Made by a program: the position numbers and the translations under genes
In this document: positions 15,788-24,319 of the stretch, piece after piece
How the letters are laid out: every line of letters starts with the position of its first letter
Position numbering within the stretch: the first letter of the stretch is position 1
NCBI GenBank assembly: GCA_041396705.1
Contig: JAWKYB010000010.1
Coordinates: 62,001-126,000, forward strand
Length of the DNA stretch: 64,000 bases
Direction of reading: 5' to 3'
Source: Alphaproteobacteria bacterium
GTDB taxonomy: Bacteria; Pseudomonadota; Alphaproteobacteria; CALKHQ01
The notes under the pieces: model-generated
The model's database searches: none
Told to the model about the DNA's origin: nothing
What the model saw: only the letters and a program-made list of their open reading frames with translations

Positions 15788-17398
15788 TCAGTCGAGCGCG
15801 GCCACCGCCTGTTTGACCCGCGCGATCGCCGCCGGCGTCACCGACAGCACATGGATGCCGCACTCGAGCAGCGCCCGGGTGTGGGCCGGATCGCTCGCCA
15901 TGTCGCCGCACAGGCTGACCTCGCGGCCGACCCGCGCGCCGTGGGCGGCGACCATGGCCAGGCAGCGCAGCACCGCCGGATGGGTCGGGTCGTACAGCGC
16001 GGCCACCCGGTCGTTGTCGCGCCCGACCGCGCAGACATACTGGATCAGGTCGTTGGTGCCGATCGAGTAGAAGTCGACGTCGAAGTCGGCAATGGCGAGC
16101 GCGGCCGCAGGCACCTCCACCATCATCCCCAGCGCCGGCATCGCGGCAGGCGTGCCGGAGCGGTTGAGCGCGCCGAGCTCGTCGAAGAAGACCGCCCGCG
16201 CCGCGGCGATCTCGTGCGGCGCCGTCACCATCGGCAGCATCACCTTGAGGCGGCCGACCGTGGCGGCGCGCAGCAGCGCGCGGGCCTGCACCGCGAACAC
16301 GTCCGGCCGCGCCAGCGACAGCCGCAGCCCGCGCAAGCCGAGGAACGGATTGGCCTCGCGGTCGTCGGTCAGCCCGGCGATCGGCTTGTCGCCGCCGGCG
16401 TCCAGGGTGCGGATGGTCACCGGCCGCCCGTCGGCCCAGCGCAGCAGCTTGGCATAGGCCGCGAATTGCTGCGCCTCGTCGGGCAGGCCGCCGTCGGGCC
16501 GCTCGAACAGGAACTCGGAACGGGCGAGCCCGACGCCGTCGCAAGAGACCGGCTGCAGCCCGGGCGCACGATCCGGATCGTCGAGATTGACATAGACGGT
16601 GACCGCGCGGCCGCCGCGGGTGACCGCCGGCAGGTCGCGGAAGCTGTCGGCGACGAGCTGCGCCTGCGTCGCGTCGCTGTGGCGCCGCGCCAGCGTCGCC
16701 CGCGTTTCCGCCGCCGGGCGGACGATCAGCCGGCCCTGGTCGGCGTCCAGCCACGCATCCGCGCCGCCCGCATTGACGGTGATGGCGTCGCCGAGCCCCA
16801 CCACCATCGGGATGCCGCGACCGCGGGCCAGGATGGCGACATGGCTGGCCCGGCTGCCGGCGCGCAGCGCCATGCCGGCGGCGCGGCTCCAGTCCACTTC
16901 CAGGAAGCGCGACGGGGTCAGGTCGTCCGACACCAGGATGGCACCGGCCGGCAAATCGTCCAGGCCGCCGGCGGGGCCGCACAGGGCATCGAGCACACGG
17001 TCGCGCAGGTCGATCAGGTCGGCGGCGCGCGCGGCGAAGTTGGCATCGTCGCTGGCGGCGAAATCGGCGATCAGCTCGGCCAGCGCCGCCACCCATGCCT
17101 GGTCCGCCGCGGCGCCGCCGGCGATGCCGGCGAAGGCCGGTTCGGTGAGGGTCTCGTCCTCCAGCATCGCCAACTGGAAGGTCAGCATGCCGGCCGCATC
17201 GTCGTCGTCGGCTTCGGCGATCAGCGCGCCGAGCCCGGCCGAGGCGGTGGCGATCGCGTCGGTCAGCGCCTCGCGGTCGCCCTCGACGCCCAGGCTGGCG
17301 TAGAGCGGCCGGCGGCCGGAGAGGATGTGGACGACGCCGTGGGCGAGTCCGGGCGCCGCCGGGGTGCCGACGAGCACCAGCTCGGCAGGCTCATTCAT
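15788..17398 (-). CDS. ptsI: Phosphoenolpyruvate-protein phosphotransferase (enzyme I)
   Basis: A 536-residue enzyme I that takes phosphate from PEP and passes it to HPr. The phospho-histidine is His186 in GSRASHVAIL, the PEP-binding barrel has VNLDDPDRAPG, EFLFER and the KVMLPMV strand, and the catalytic cysteine is Cys497 in SLCGDMASD. SIGTNDLIQYV is the family signature. It is shorter than canonical EI (about 570) and starts directly with VGTPAAPGLAHG. It overlaps the HPr gene by 8 bases and ends the dhaL-dhaM-HPr-EI unit, so its main task is probably to feed the dihydroxyacetone kinase phosphorelay. Confidence 0.9.
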   Translation of the reverse strand: MNEPAELVLVGTPAAPGLAHGVVHILSGRRPLYASLGVEGDREALTDAIATASAGLGALIAEADDDDAAGMLTFQLAMLEDETLTEPAFAGIAGGAAADQAWVAALAELIADFAASDDANFAARAADLIDLRDRVLDALCGPAGGLDDLPAGAILVSDDLTPSRFLEVDWSRAAGMALRAGSRASHVAILARGRGIPMVVGLGDAITVNAGGADAWLDADQGRLIVRPAAETRATLARRHSDATQAQLVADSFRDLPAVTRGGRAVTVYVNLDDPDRAPGLQPVSCDGVGLARSEFLFERPDGGLPDEAQQFAAYAKLLRWADGRPVTIRTLDAGGDKPIAGLTDDREANPFLGLRGLRLSLARPDVFAVQARALLRAATVGRLKVMLPMVTAPHEIAAARAVFFDELGALNRSGTPAAMPALGMMVEVPAAALAIADFDVDFYSIGTNDLIQYVCAVGRDNDRVAALYDPTHPAVLRCLAMVAAHGARVGREVSLCGDMASDPAHTRALLECGIHVLSVTPAAIARVKQAVAALD

Positions 17399-17669
17399 CG
17401 AATTCGCGCACCACCAGGTCGATCAGGCTGGCCAGGTCCGCCTCGGCGCTCGGCCCGGCGACGCGAAAGCGCAACACCTCGCCCTTCGCCGCCTTCATTT
17501 TCATCACCTTGACGATGCTCTTGGCGTCGATCCAGTCGTCGCGGCCGTCAACGGTCATCGCCACGCTCGACGGCAGCGACTTGGCCAACTGCATCAGCTT
17601 GACCGCCGGACGGGCGTGCAGGCCGACCGCGTTGGTCAGCGTCGCGGTGCCTTCGCACATGTCGCTCAC
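17391..17669 (-). CDS. ptsH: HPr phosphocarrier protein
   Basis: A 92-residue HPr domain that relays phosphate from enzyme I to the next carrier. The phosphorylated residue is His18 in NAVGLHARPAVKL, and the regulatory-serine region is AKSIVKVMKMKAAKG. The GTG start at 17669 shares its last bases with the TGA of dhaM (GTGA overlap), which decides the start; ATG three codons later is an alternative. Its placement between dhaM and EI makes it the middle carrier of this relay. Confidence 0.93.
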   Translation of the reverse strand: MSDMCEGTATLTNAVGLHARPAVKLMQLAKSLPSSVAMTVDGRDDWIDAKSIVKVMKMKAAKGEVLRFRVAGPSAEADLASLIDLVVREFDE

Positions 17670-18064
17670 CGGCCCATCTCCTCGGCGGCTTCCTTGACCT
17701 CGTCCAGGCTCGCGCCGGTGGCAGCGACCGCGGCGGCGACCACCGCGCCCTCGACCAGCGGCGCCTTCAGCACGACGATGCCGGCGCCGGGGTCGCCGTC
17801 GCGCATCTCCACCGCCATCTCGCTGTTGGTCTCCGCCCCGCCCAGGTCGACCAGGATGGCGACGCCGGCCGGCGACCACGCCTTGTCGATCGCGGCCATG
17901 ATTTCGGCGACGTCGGTGCCGAGCCCGCCCTCGGCATTGCCGCCGGCGAAGGCGACGGTGACGTCGCCGCCCATCTGCCGCGCCATGTCGGCCGCACCCC
18001 GCGCCACGTCGGGCGAATGCGACACGATCACCAGGCCGACCTTGGCTGGATCGCCCATGCTCAC
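17666..18064 (-). CDS. dhaM: DhaM, EIIA-Man-like phosphocarrier of dihydroxyacetone kinase
   Basis: A 132-residue single-domain DhaM. The fold starts with KVGLVIVSHSPDVARGAADM, in which His16 is the predicted phosphorylation site, and continues with AILVDLGGAETNSEMA, the conserved loop of the mannose-type EIIA family. It takes phosphate from HPr and passes it to ADP bound on DhaL. In E. coli DhaM is fused to HPr and EI-like domains; here the three are separate genes. GTG at 18064 overlaps the dhaL stop codon by four bases. Confidence 0.92.
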   Translation of the reverse strand: MSMGDPAKVGLVIVSHSPDVARGAADMARQMGGDVTVAFAGGNAEGGLGTDVAEIMAAIDKAWSPAGVAILVDLGGAETNSEMAVEMRDGDPGAGIVVLKAPLVEGAVVAAAVAATGASLDEVKEAAEEMGR

Positions 18065-18702
18065 GCCTCCCCGGTCAACACGTCGCAGACGGTGTGGATC
18101 AGCAGGCGGCTCGATTCGCCGCCCGGGTCGAGGTGGCCGATCGAGCGCTCACCGAGGAACGAGGCGCGGCCACGCGTCGCCTGCATCGGCATCGTTGCCG
18201 CCTCGGCGGCATCCGCGGCTGCCTTCAGCCTGGCGGCGATGGCGGCGGGCTCGGCGCCGGCGGCCACGGCCTCGACCAGGGCTTGGTGCACCGGCACCAG
18301 CACGTCCAGCATGGTCTTAGCGCCGACGTCGGACTTGCCGCGCGCCTTCACCGCCGCGATCCCTTCGCCCAGCATGGCGGCGATGCGGCCGGCGTCGATG
18401 CCGTCGTCGACGCCCTCGGCCTTGCCCATCGCCATCAGCAGGCTGCCGTACAGCGGGCCGGAGGCGCCGCCGACCTTCATCACCAGGGTCATGCCGCTTT
18501 TCTTCAGCGCCTCGGACGGCGGCAGGGCGGCGATGTCGCCGGCGGCCTCCGCCAGCGCGGCGAAACCGCGCTTCATGTTGGCGCCGTGGTCGCCGTCGCC
18601 GATCGCCTGGTCCAGTGCGGTCAGCCGGTCGGCATTGGCGGCGATGGCGGCGGCACAGGCGGCGATCAGCTTGCGGCCCACTGCCGACACGTCCTGCGTC
18701 AT
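18061..18702 (-). CDS. dhaL: DhaL, ADP-binding subunit of dihydroxyacetone kinase
   Basis: A 213-residue all-helical nucleotide-binding subunit. The three magnesium-chelating aspartates are Asp31, Asp36 and Asp38 in LDQAIGDGDHGANM, followed by KSGMTLVMKVGGASGPLYGS and, near the end, the QATRGRASFLGERSIGHLDPG lid. DhaL uses bound ADP as a phosphate shuttle to the dihydroxyacetone held by DhaK. No dhaK gene lies upstream: the next gene, 141 bases away, is purB on the other strand. The phosphoacceptor partner must be encoded elsewhere or be a different protein. Confidence 0.93.
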   Translation of the reverse strand: MTQDVSAVGRKLIAACAAAIAANADRLTALDQAIGDGDHGANMKRGFAALAEAAGDIAALPPSEALKKSGMTLVMKVGGASGPLYGSLLMAMGKAEGVDDGIDAGRIAAMLGEGIAAVKARGKSDVGAKTMLDVLVPVHQALVEAVAAGAEPAAIAARLKAAADAAEAATMPMQATRGRASFLGERSIGHLDPGGESSRLLIHTVCDVLTGEA

Positions 18703-18752
18703 GCTCCGTCCTTCCCCCGAACGCGCGGGCCGGCGTGCAGCCCGGTCGCCCC

Positions 18753-18781
18753 TTGCGGGGCTTGTCCTGTGCGTCTATCAC
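18753..18781 (+). promoter_or_regulatory. Candidate purB promoter
   Basis: TTGCGG at 18753-18758, a 17-base spacer and TATCAC at 18776-18781, about 62 bases before the purB ATG. Both hexamers deviate from consensus. Confidence 0.35.
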
Positions 18782-18843
18782 CCACCCGGCGCCGGTCGCA
18801 AGCACCGCTCGCCGCCCGCCCGCAACCAGCCCGCGAGAGCCCG

Positions 18844-20145
18844 ATGATCCCACGCTACAGCCGGCCGGAAATGGCCGCCATCTGGGCGCCCGAGACCCGC
18901 TTCGCGATCTGGCTGGAGATCGAGACCCTGGCCTGCGAGGCAATGGCCGCGCTGGGCCAGGTGCCGGACGAGGCGGCGGAGGCGGTGCGCGCCCGCGGCG
19001 CCTTCGATATCGACCGGATCGATGCGATCGAGCGCGAGGTCAAGCACGACGTCATCGCCTTCCTGACCAGCGTCGCCGAGCATGTCGGGCCCGAGGCGCG
19101 CTTCGTGCACCAGGGCATGACGTCATCGGACGTGCTCGACACCTGCCTGGCGGTGCAGCTGGTGCGCGCCATCGACCTGCTGGTTGCCGACGTCGAGGCG
19201 GTGATGGCGGCGCTGGCCCGCCGCGCGGAGGAACATCGCTACACGCCGACCATCGGGCGCAGCCACGGCATTCACGCAGAACCGACCACGTTCGGCCTGA
19301 AGCTGGCCGGCCACTACGCGGAATTCGCCCGCTGCCGCGAGCGCCTGGCCGCGGCCCGGCGCGAGGTCGGTACCTGCGCCATCTCCGGCGCCGTCGGCAC
19401 CTTCGCCCATGTCGATCCCCGGGTCGAAGCCCATGTGGCAGAGAAGCTGGGCCTGGTGCCGGAGCCGGTGTCGACCCAGGTGATCCCGCGCGACCGCCAC
19501 GCCATGGCGTTCGCCGTGTTCGGCGTGGTGGCGAGCGCGGTTGAGCGGCTGGCGACCGAGATCCGCCACCTGCAGCGCACCGAGGTGCGCGAGGCCGAGG
19601 AGGCGTTCGGCAGCGGCCAGAAGGGCTCGTCGGCGATGCCGCACAAGCGCAACCCGGTGCTGACCGAGAACCTGACCGGGCTGGCCAGGCTGGTCCGCGC
19701 AAGTGTGGTGCCTGCGCTCGAGAACGTCACCCTGTGGCACGAACGCGACATCTCGCATTCCTCGGTCGAGCGGGTGATGGCGCCCGACGCAACCATCGCG
19801 CTCGACTTCGCGCTCGCCCGGCTCGCCGGCGTGGTCGACCGCCTGGTGGTCTATCCCGACCGGATGCAGGCCAATCTCGACATGCTCGGCGGGCTGGTGC
19901 ACAGCCAGCAGGTGCTGCTGGCGCTGACCCGCAAGGGCGCCAGCCGCGAGGACGCCTATCGCCTGGTGCAACGCAATGCCATGCCGGTGTGGGCCGGCGA
20001 GGGCCGCTTCCTCGACCTGCTCAAGGCCGACGCCGAGGTGATGCGCTATCTGACCGAGGCGGAACTGGAGGCCGAGTTCGACCTGGATCGCCATTTCCGC
20101 CATGTCGACACGGTGTTCGCCCGGGTGTTCGGGGCGCAGCCGTGA
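18844..20145 (+). CDS. purB: Adenylosuccinate lyase
   Basis: A 433-residue enzyme of the fumarase/aspartase superfamily that splits SAICAR and adenylosuccinate, releasing fumarate, in purine synthesis. Visible signatures are FVHQGMTSSDVLDT near residue 95, TIGRSHGIHAEPTTFG with the catalytic His near residue 140, and the flexible loop GSSAMPHKRNPVLTEN around residues 261-276. Length and start (MIPRYSRPEMAAIWAPE) are normal for the family. Its TGA overlaps the GTG of the next gene. The purCSQL genes lie 2.4 kb downstream on the same strand. Confidence 0.97.
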   Translation: MIPRYSRPEMAAIWAPETRFAIWLEIETLACEAMAALGQVPDEAAEAVRARGAFDIDRIDAIEREVKHDVIAFLTSVAEHVGPEARFVHQGMTSSDVLDTCLAVQLVRAIDLLVADVEAVMAALARRAEEHRYTPTIGRSHGIHAEPTTFGLKLAGHYAEFARCRERLAAARREVGTCAISGAVGTFAHVDPRVEAHVAEKLGLVPEPVSTQVIPRDRHAMAFAVFGVVASAVERLATEIRHLQRTEVREAEEAFGSGQKGSSAMPHKRNPVLTENLTGLARLVRASVVPALENVTLWHERDISHSSVERVMAPDATIALDFALARLAGVVDRLVVYPDRMQANLDMLGGLVHSQQVLLALTRKGASREDAYRLVQRNAMPVWAGEGRFLDLLKADAEVMRYLTEAELEAEFDLDRHFRHVDTVFARVFGAQP

Positions 20146-20519
20146 CGACGCAGCAGCGGCCCCCGCTCAGGCTGCGCGAGGTCTGGGTCTCGCTGCTGTT
20201 CGCCCTCGGCCTGATGCTGCTGCTGGCCGTGGCGATGGCCGCCGTGATGGCGATGCAGCCGGCCGACGAAGCCCGGCTCGACTGGCCGATGATCGCCACT
20301 GCCCTGGTGGCCGCGCTCTACGTGGCGGCCAGCTGGCAGTTCGTGCCCAGCATGCTGTGGTTCGTGATCGGACTCGGCGTCTGGACCGTGGGCGCCTTCG
20401 TGCTGCTGGCGGTGCTGCCGATCGAATGGCTGGAGTTCCTGTTCGGGCATCCGCAGCTGGCGACCGAGGAGATTCCGACCATCGTTGTGCCGGCGGCGGA
20501 CGCACCGCCGGCGCAGTAA
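20142..20519 (+). CDS. Small membrane protein of unknown function
   Basis: A 125-residue protein. After a short cytoplasmic start with basic residues come hydrophobic segments VSLLFALGLMLLLAVAMAAV, ATALVAALYVAASWQFVP and MLWFVIGLGVWTVGAFVLLAV, then a proline- and alanine-rich tail. I do not recognise the family. The GTG start is set by the GTGA overlap with purB, so translation is coupled to purB, though nothing links it to purine synthesis. It converges on the cyclase gene 7 bases away. Confidence 0.65.
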   Translation: MTTQQRPPLRLREVWVSLLFALGLMLLLAVAMAAVMAMQPADEARLDWPMIATALVAALYVAASWQFVPSMLWFVIGLGVWTVGAFVLLAVLPIEWLEFLFGHPQLATEEIPTIVVPAADAPPAQ

Positions 20520-20526
20520 CGCCGGC

Positions 20527-21855
20527 TCAGGCGTGCGCCCAGACGGTCACCGGCTCGACCCGGCCCTTGACCGCCTGCGCGCCGCACAGGGCGAACCGCG
20601 CGGCGGCGGGCGGCGCCGGCTCGGCCGCCGTTGCCGCGCGGATCAGCTCGTCGCTGACCAGCGCACGGCAGCCCAGCGCCCGGGTCATCGCCTCCAGCCG
20701 GCTGGCGACGTTGACGGTATCGCCGAGCACCGCGAGCTCGAGCCGCCGGTCGGTGCCGACGTCGCCGACCACCACCGGGCCGTAGTGCACGCCGATCGAG
20801 ATGCCGACCGGCTTCGGGCCGGACCGGTTCCAGTCGGGAAAGCCGGACAGGATCGTACCGGCGCAGGCCAGTGCATTGGCGGCGTCGCGCGGGCCGGGAT
20901 CGGGCGTGCCGAAGGTGGCCATCAGGCCGTCGCCGATGAACTTGTCCAGCGTCCCGTCATGGGCGAACACCGCTTCTTCCATCCGGCCGTGCAGGGTGCG
21001 CAGCAGCGCGATCACCTCCGCCGGCCGGTGCGCCTCCGACCAGCCGGTGAAGCCGACCAGGTCGATGAACATCACCGCCACGTGCTGTTCGCGGATCTGG
21101 GCCAGCGGCTCGTCCTGCGCCGCCAGCCGGTCGACGGTCGCCGGCGGGAAATAGCGGGCGAGGTTCGAGCGCTCGCGCTCCAGCACCGCCTGGCGCCAGA
21201 CGATCCGGCGTGCCCGCGCGACGAACAGTGCCAGCAGGGCGGCAACGACCAGGAACACCACGACGGTCTGGGTCGCGACGCCGAGATCGACATAGGTCGG
21301 CTGGCGCATGGCGTAGAGCACGTCCTCGCGCCGGTCGCTGATCGGTGCCAGCACCGAGTTCGGCATCGTGGCCAGCCAGGCGACGCCCGCGGTCCAGGTC
21401 AGCCCGCCCATCAGTCCGCCCCACAGCACCAGCCGCGGGCGATAGGAGAACGCCAGGCCGATCAGGACGAAGTAGAGGTAGATCTGGGCGTCGAACTGCA
21501 GCGCGGTCTGCGGCGGAACGTCGAACGGAATCAGCGGGTTGGGATAGAAGATGGCGAAACCGACCAGTGCGAAGTCGACGCTGATCAGCGCATAGAAGTG
21601 CCAGGGCCGCTGCCACGGTCGCTGGCCGACCCACAGCCGCAGCAGGCCGAGCGCGATGAACGCCGCGATCAGCGCCAGGTAGTAGTACATCCCCGGATAG
21701 GGCGTGACCACGCTGGCCAGCACGCCGATGACGGCGGCGGCAACGGTCCGGCCGAGGATCTCGACATGCCGGCCCGCCCGTTCCTCCGCCGCGAACAGCG
21801 CGGCGATTCGCCCCCGGATGCGCTGGCGGGTCGGTGTGATGCCGGTATCGCGCAT
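20527..21855 (-). CDS. Class III adenylate/guanylate cyclase, membrane-bound
   Basis: A 442-residue protein. About six hydrophobic segments fill residues 30-235 (for example TVAAAVIGVLASVVTPYPG and TVVVFLVVAALLALFVA), then comes a class III cyclase domain: VMFIDLVGFTGWSE with the first metal Asp, DKFIGDGLMATFG with the second, GVHYGPVVVGDVG and LAVLGDTVNVASRLEA with the transition-state region. The final part ALCGAQAVKGRVEPVTVW is the usual end. It converts ATP (or GTP) to the cyclic nucleotide, with an unknown membrane input signal. ATG at 21855 was picked; an in-frame ATG 14 codons upstream is possible. Confidence 0.88.
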   Translation of the reverse strand: MRDTGITPTRQRIRGRIAALFAAEERAGRHVEILGRTVAAAVIGVLASVVTPYPGMYYYLALIAAFIALGLLRLWVGQRPWQRPWHFYALISVDFALVGFAIFYPNPLIPFDVPPQTALQFDAQIYLYFVLIGLAFSYRPRLVLWGGLMGGLTWTAGVAWLATMPNSVLAPISDRREDVLYAMRQPTYVDLGVATQTVVVFLVVAALLALFVARARRIVWRQAVLERERSNLARYFPPATVDRLAAQDEPLAQIREQHVAVMFIDLVGFTGWSEAHRPAEVIALLRTLHGRMEEAVFAHDGTLDKFIGDGLMATFGTPDPGPRDAANALACAGTILSGFPDWNRSGPKPVGISIGVHYGPVVVGDVGTDRRLELAVLGDTVNVASRLEAMTRALGCRALVSDELIRAATAAEPAPPAAARFALCGAQAVKGRVEPVTVWAHA

Positions 21856-21929
21856 CGAGGCCTGCGACGGGGGCGCTGGCGCTGCGGCGAATCGCACGGC
21901 CCGGGGGCGAGGCCGCCCCCGGCCGGTCC

Positions 21930-22256
21930 TCAGGCCGACTCGGCCTCGATCTCCCGCATCGCCTGGGTCAGCAACTCGTCGGATTCGCGGCGCAGCCGGT
22001 GCTCGCTGACTTCGGTGTTGCGCGCGGCGAAGTCGGCCATGATCTTTTCGATCACGTCGTCATGGCCGGGCTTGTCGAAGTCCGCCACCACGACCTCCTT
22101 GGCATAGACCTCGGCTTCCGCCGCACTCAGGCCCATCTGCTTGGCCGCCCACAGACCCAGCAGCTTGTTGCGCCGGCTGTTGACCTTGAACTGGACCTCC
22201 TGGTCCTGCTTGTACTTGGCTTCGAACGCCTTCTCGCGCTCGTTGAATGAACTCAT
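21930..22256 (-). CDS. DUF1476 protein, F1-ATPase inhibitor zeta-like
   Basis: A 108-residue, highly charged helical protein: FNEREKAFEAKYKQDQEVQF and RRNKLLGLWAAKQMGLS match the DUF1476 family. In Paracoccus and relatives this family is the zeta subunit, which blocks ATP hydrolysis by the F1 motor through its N-terminus. The N-terminal segment here (MSSFNEREKAFEAKY) fits that inhibitory region. ATG at 22256 is preferred, since an upstream in-frame ATG adds an unrelated stretch. It is divergent from purC, a common alphaproteobacterial arrangement. Confidence 0.87.
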   Translation of the reverse strand: MSSFNEREKAFEAKYKQDQEVQFKVNSRRNKLLGLWAAKQMGLSAAEAEVYAKEVVVADFDKPGHDDVIEKIMADFAARNTEVSEHRLRRESDELLTQAMREIEAESA

Positions 22257-22333
22257 GCTTCGGCTCCCCGGATTGGTCATGGCCCTGGCGCGGGCCCGTG
22301 GCGCACGGCGGCGGCCGCCGCCCGTTCGCTGTC

Positions 22334-22361
22334 AATATAGGCAGGCGGCCGGTCCAGCCAA
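22334..22361 (-). promoter_or_regulatory. Candidate promoter for the DUF1476 gene
   Basis: On the minus strand TTGGCT (22356-22361), a 16-base spacer and TATATT (22334-22339), about 78 bases from the ATG. Confidence 0.4.
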
Positions 22362-22404
22362 GCAGGTTCATCGCCGCACCGCGGCCGCCGCGGCGCCGCC
22401 GTCA

Positions 22405-22433
22405 TTGTGTTGGCCGGGGCGGGTTGTTATATG
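22405..22433 (+). promoter_or_regulatory. Candidate purC promoter
   Basis: TTGTGT at 22405-22410, a 17-base spacer and TATATG at 22428-22433. It gives a leader of about 100 bases before purC. I see no PurR-type or riboswitch-like structure in the leader. Confidence 0.45.
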
Positions 22434-22539
22434 CAGCCTGCGCTGCGCATCGTCGCGTCGCGCCCGCTCGGCCGGTACGGATTCGGCCGGTGGCGACGCG
22501 ACCTGAGAGGGGCGGGGTCCTTCCCGCCGGACACATCCC

Positions 22540-23304
22540 ATGGCCAGACGACGACAGATCTACGAAGGCAAGGCCAAGGTGCTCTATGAGGGGCCGGAGC
22601 CGGGCACGCTGGTCCAGTATTTCAAGGACGACGCCACCGCGTTCAACAACACCAAGCGCGGCACCATCACCGGCAAGGGGGTGCTGAACAACCGCATCTC
22701 CGAATATCTGATGCAGCGGCTGGGCGACATCGGCGTGCCGACCCATTTCGTGCGCCGGCTGAACATGCGCGAGCAGCTGGTCCGCGAGGTCGAGATCATT
22801 CCGCTGGAGGTGGTGGTGCGCAACGTCGCCGCCGGCAGCTTTGCCAAGCGGTTCGCGATGCCGGACGGCACCGCGCTGCCGCGCTCGATCGTCGAGTTCT
22901 ACTACAAGTCGGACGAGCTGGGCGACCCGCTGGTCACCGAGGAGCACATCACCGCCTTCGGCTGGGCGGTACCGCAGGACCTGGACGACATCATGGCCCT
23001 GTCGCTCAGGGTCAACGACTTCCTCAGCGGCCTGTTCCTCGGCGTCGGCATCCGCCTGATCGACTTCAAGATCGAGTTCGGCCGGCTGTGGAACAACGAA
23101 GAGATGCGTATCGTGCTGGCCGACGAGATCAGCCCCGACAGCTGCCGGCTGTGGGACGTGCACACCAACGAACGGCTGGACAAGGACCGCTTCCGCCAGG
23201 ACCTCGGCGGGGTGGAAGAGGCCTATCAGGAAGTGGCGCGGCGGCTGGGCATCCTGCCCGACGCTGGCCCGCGCGACCTGAAGGGCCCGGCGACAATGCA
23301 ATAG
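22540..23304 (+). CDS. purC: Phosphoribosylaminoimidazole-succinocarboxamide synthase (SAICAR synthetase)
   Basis: A 254-residue ATP-dependent ligase joining CAIR with aspartate. It has the glycine-rich N-terminus IYEGKAKVLYEG, the substrate loop FKDDATAFNNTKRGTITGKG, PLEVVVRNVAAGSFAKR and the catalytic/metal segment IDFKIEFGRL with DEISPDSCRLWD, all family signatures. Length and start are normal. It opens the purC-purS-purQ-purL run, with 27 bases to purS. Confidence 0.98.
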   Translation: MARRRQIYEGKAKVLYEGPEPGTLVQYFKDDATAFNNTKRGTITGKGVLNNRISEYLMQRLGDIGVPTHFVRRLNMREQLVREVEIIPLEVVVRNVAAGSFAKRFAMPDGTALPRSIVEFYYKSDELGDPLVTEEHITAFGWAVPQDLDDIMALSLRVNDFLSGLFLGVGIRLIDFKIEFGRLWNNEEMRIVLADEISPDSCRLWDVHTNERLDKDRFRQDLGGVEEAYQEVARRLGILPDAGPRDLKGPATMQ

Positions 23305-23331
23305 CGGCACGACCGGCGGACGGCGAGGCGG

Positions 23332-23574
23332 ATGAAGGCACGGATCTTGATCATGCCGCGCGACGGCGTGCTCGACCCCCAGGGCAAGGCCATCGCCAAC
23401 GCGCTGCACGGGCTAGGCTTCGACGGCGTGGCCGAGGCGCGGCAGGGCAAGCTGATCGAGCTCGACCTCGCCGGCGACGATCTCGAGGCGGCCAAGCGCC
23501 AGGTGGTCGAAATGTGCGAGAAGCTGTTGGCCAACGCCATGATCGAAACCTACCGCATCCATATCGAGGGATGA
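23332..23574 (+). CDS. purS: Phosphoribosylformylglycinamidine synthase subunit PurS
   Basis: An 80-residue PurS (KARILIMPRDGVLDPQGKAI, QGKLIELDL, CEKLLANAMIETYRIHI). PurS bridges PurQ and PurL in the three-subunit FGAM synthetase found in alphaproteobacteria and Gram-positives. Position between purC and purQ is standard. The 55 bases before purQ hold no further gene. Confidence 0.97.
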   Translation: MKARILIMPRDGVLDPQGKAIANALHGLGFDGVAEARQGKLIELDLAGDDLEAAKRQVVEMCEKLLANAMIETYRIHIEG

Positions 23575-23629
23575 GCCAAGCCGCCGCGGGCATGACCGCC
23601 GCCGGTCGGCAGGGGCGCGAGGCTGCCGC

Positions 23630-24319
23630 ATGACCGCCGCCATCGTCGTCTTTCCCGGATCGAACTGCGACCGCGACGCCGCGGTGGCGATCGCCAAGCT
23701 TTCGGGCGAGCGGCCGGCGATGGTCTGGCACCGCGAGACGGCGCTGCCGCCCTGCGACCTGGTGGTGATCCCCGGCGGCTTTTCCTACGGCGACTATCTG
23801 CGCTGCGGCGCGATGGCGGCGCTGAGTCCGATCATGCGCGCGGTGCGCGCTCGCGCCGACGACGGCGTGCCGGTGCTCGGCATCTGCAACGGCTTCCAGA
23901 TCCTGGTCGAGGCCGGGCTGCTGCCCGGCGCGCTGCTGCGCAACGCCAGCCTGCGCTACATCTGCAAGGACGTCTATGTGCGGGTCGAGACCACGGCGAC
24001 CGCGGCCAGCATGGCAGCCGGCCGCGGCGCCGTGCTGCGCATGCCGATCGCCCACAACGAGGGCAACTATTTCGCCGACGCCGCGACGCTGCAGATGCTG
24101 GAGGACGACAACCGCGTGGTGTTCCGCTACTGCGACCGCGACGGCTCGATCAGCGCCCGCGCCAATCCGAACGGCTCGCTGGCCAACATCGCCGGCATCT
24201 GCAACGCCGCGCGCAACGTGGTCGGCCTGATGCCGCATCCGGAGCGGCTGTTCGAGCCCGAGCTCGGCGGCGAGGACGGCGCGGTGGTGCTGCGCTCGGC
24301 CCTGGGGCTGGTGGCATGA
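23630..24319 (+). CDS. purQ: Phosphoribosylformylglycinamidine synthase subunit PurQ (glutaminase)
   Basis: A 229-residue class I glutamine amidotransferase that supplies ammonia to PurL. The catalytic triad is visible: Cys86 in GICNGFQ, His203 and Glu205 in MPHPERLFEP. FPGSNCDRDAAVA and GGFSYGDYLRCGA are PurQ-specific. The TGA at 24317-24319 overlaps the ATG of purL, giving coupled translation of the two subunits. Confidence 0.98.
   Translation: MTAAIVVFPGSNCDRDAAVAIAKLSGERPAMVWHRETALPPCDLVVIPGGFSYGDYLRCGAMAALSPIMRAVRARADDGVPVLGICNGFQILVEAGLLPGALLRNASLRYICKDVYVRVETTATAASMAAGRGAVLRMPIAHNEGNYFADAATLQMLEDDNRVVFRYCDRDGSISARANPNGSLANIAGICNAARNVVGLMPHPERLFEPELGGEDGAVVLRSALGLVA

Noticed and set aside
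15734..17512. Plus-strand open frame of 592 codons opposite the EI/HPr genes
   Set aside because: EI and HPr motifs, including active-site His and Cys, are on the minus strand; this frame has none.
18748..18764. Small GCCCC/GGGGC hairpin between dhaL and purB
   Set aside because: Only a 5-bp stem without T-run; common by chance at this GC content.
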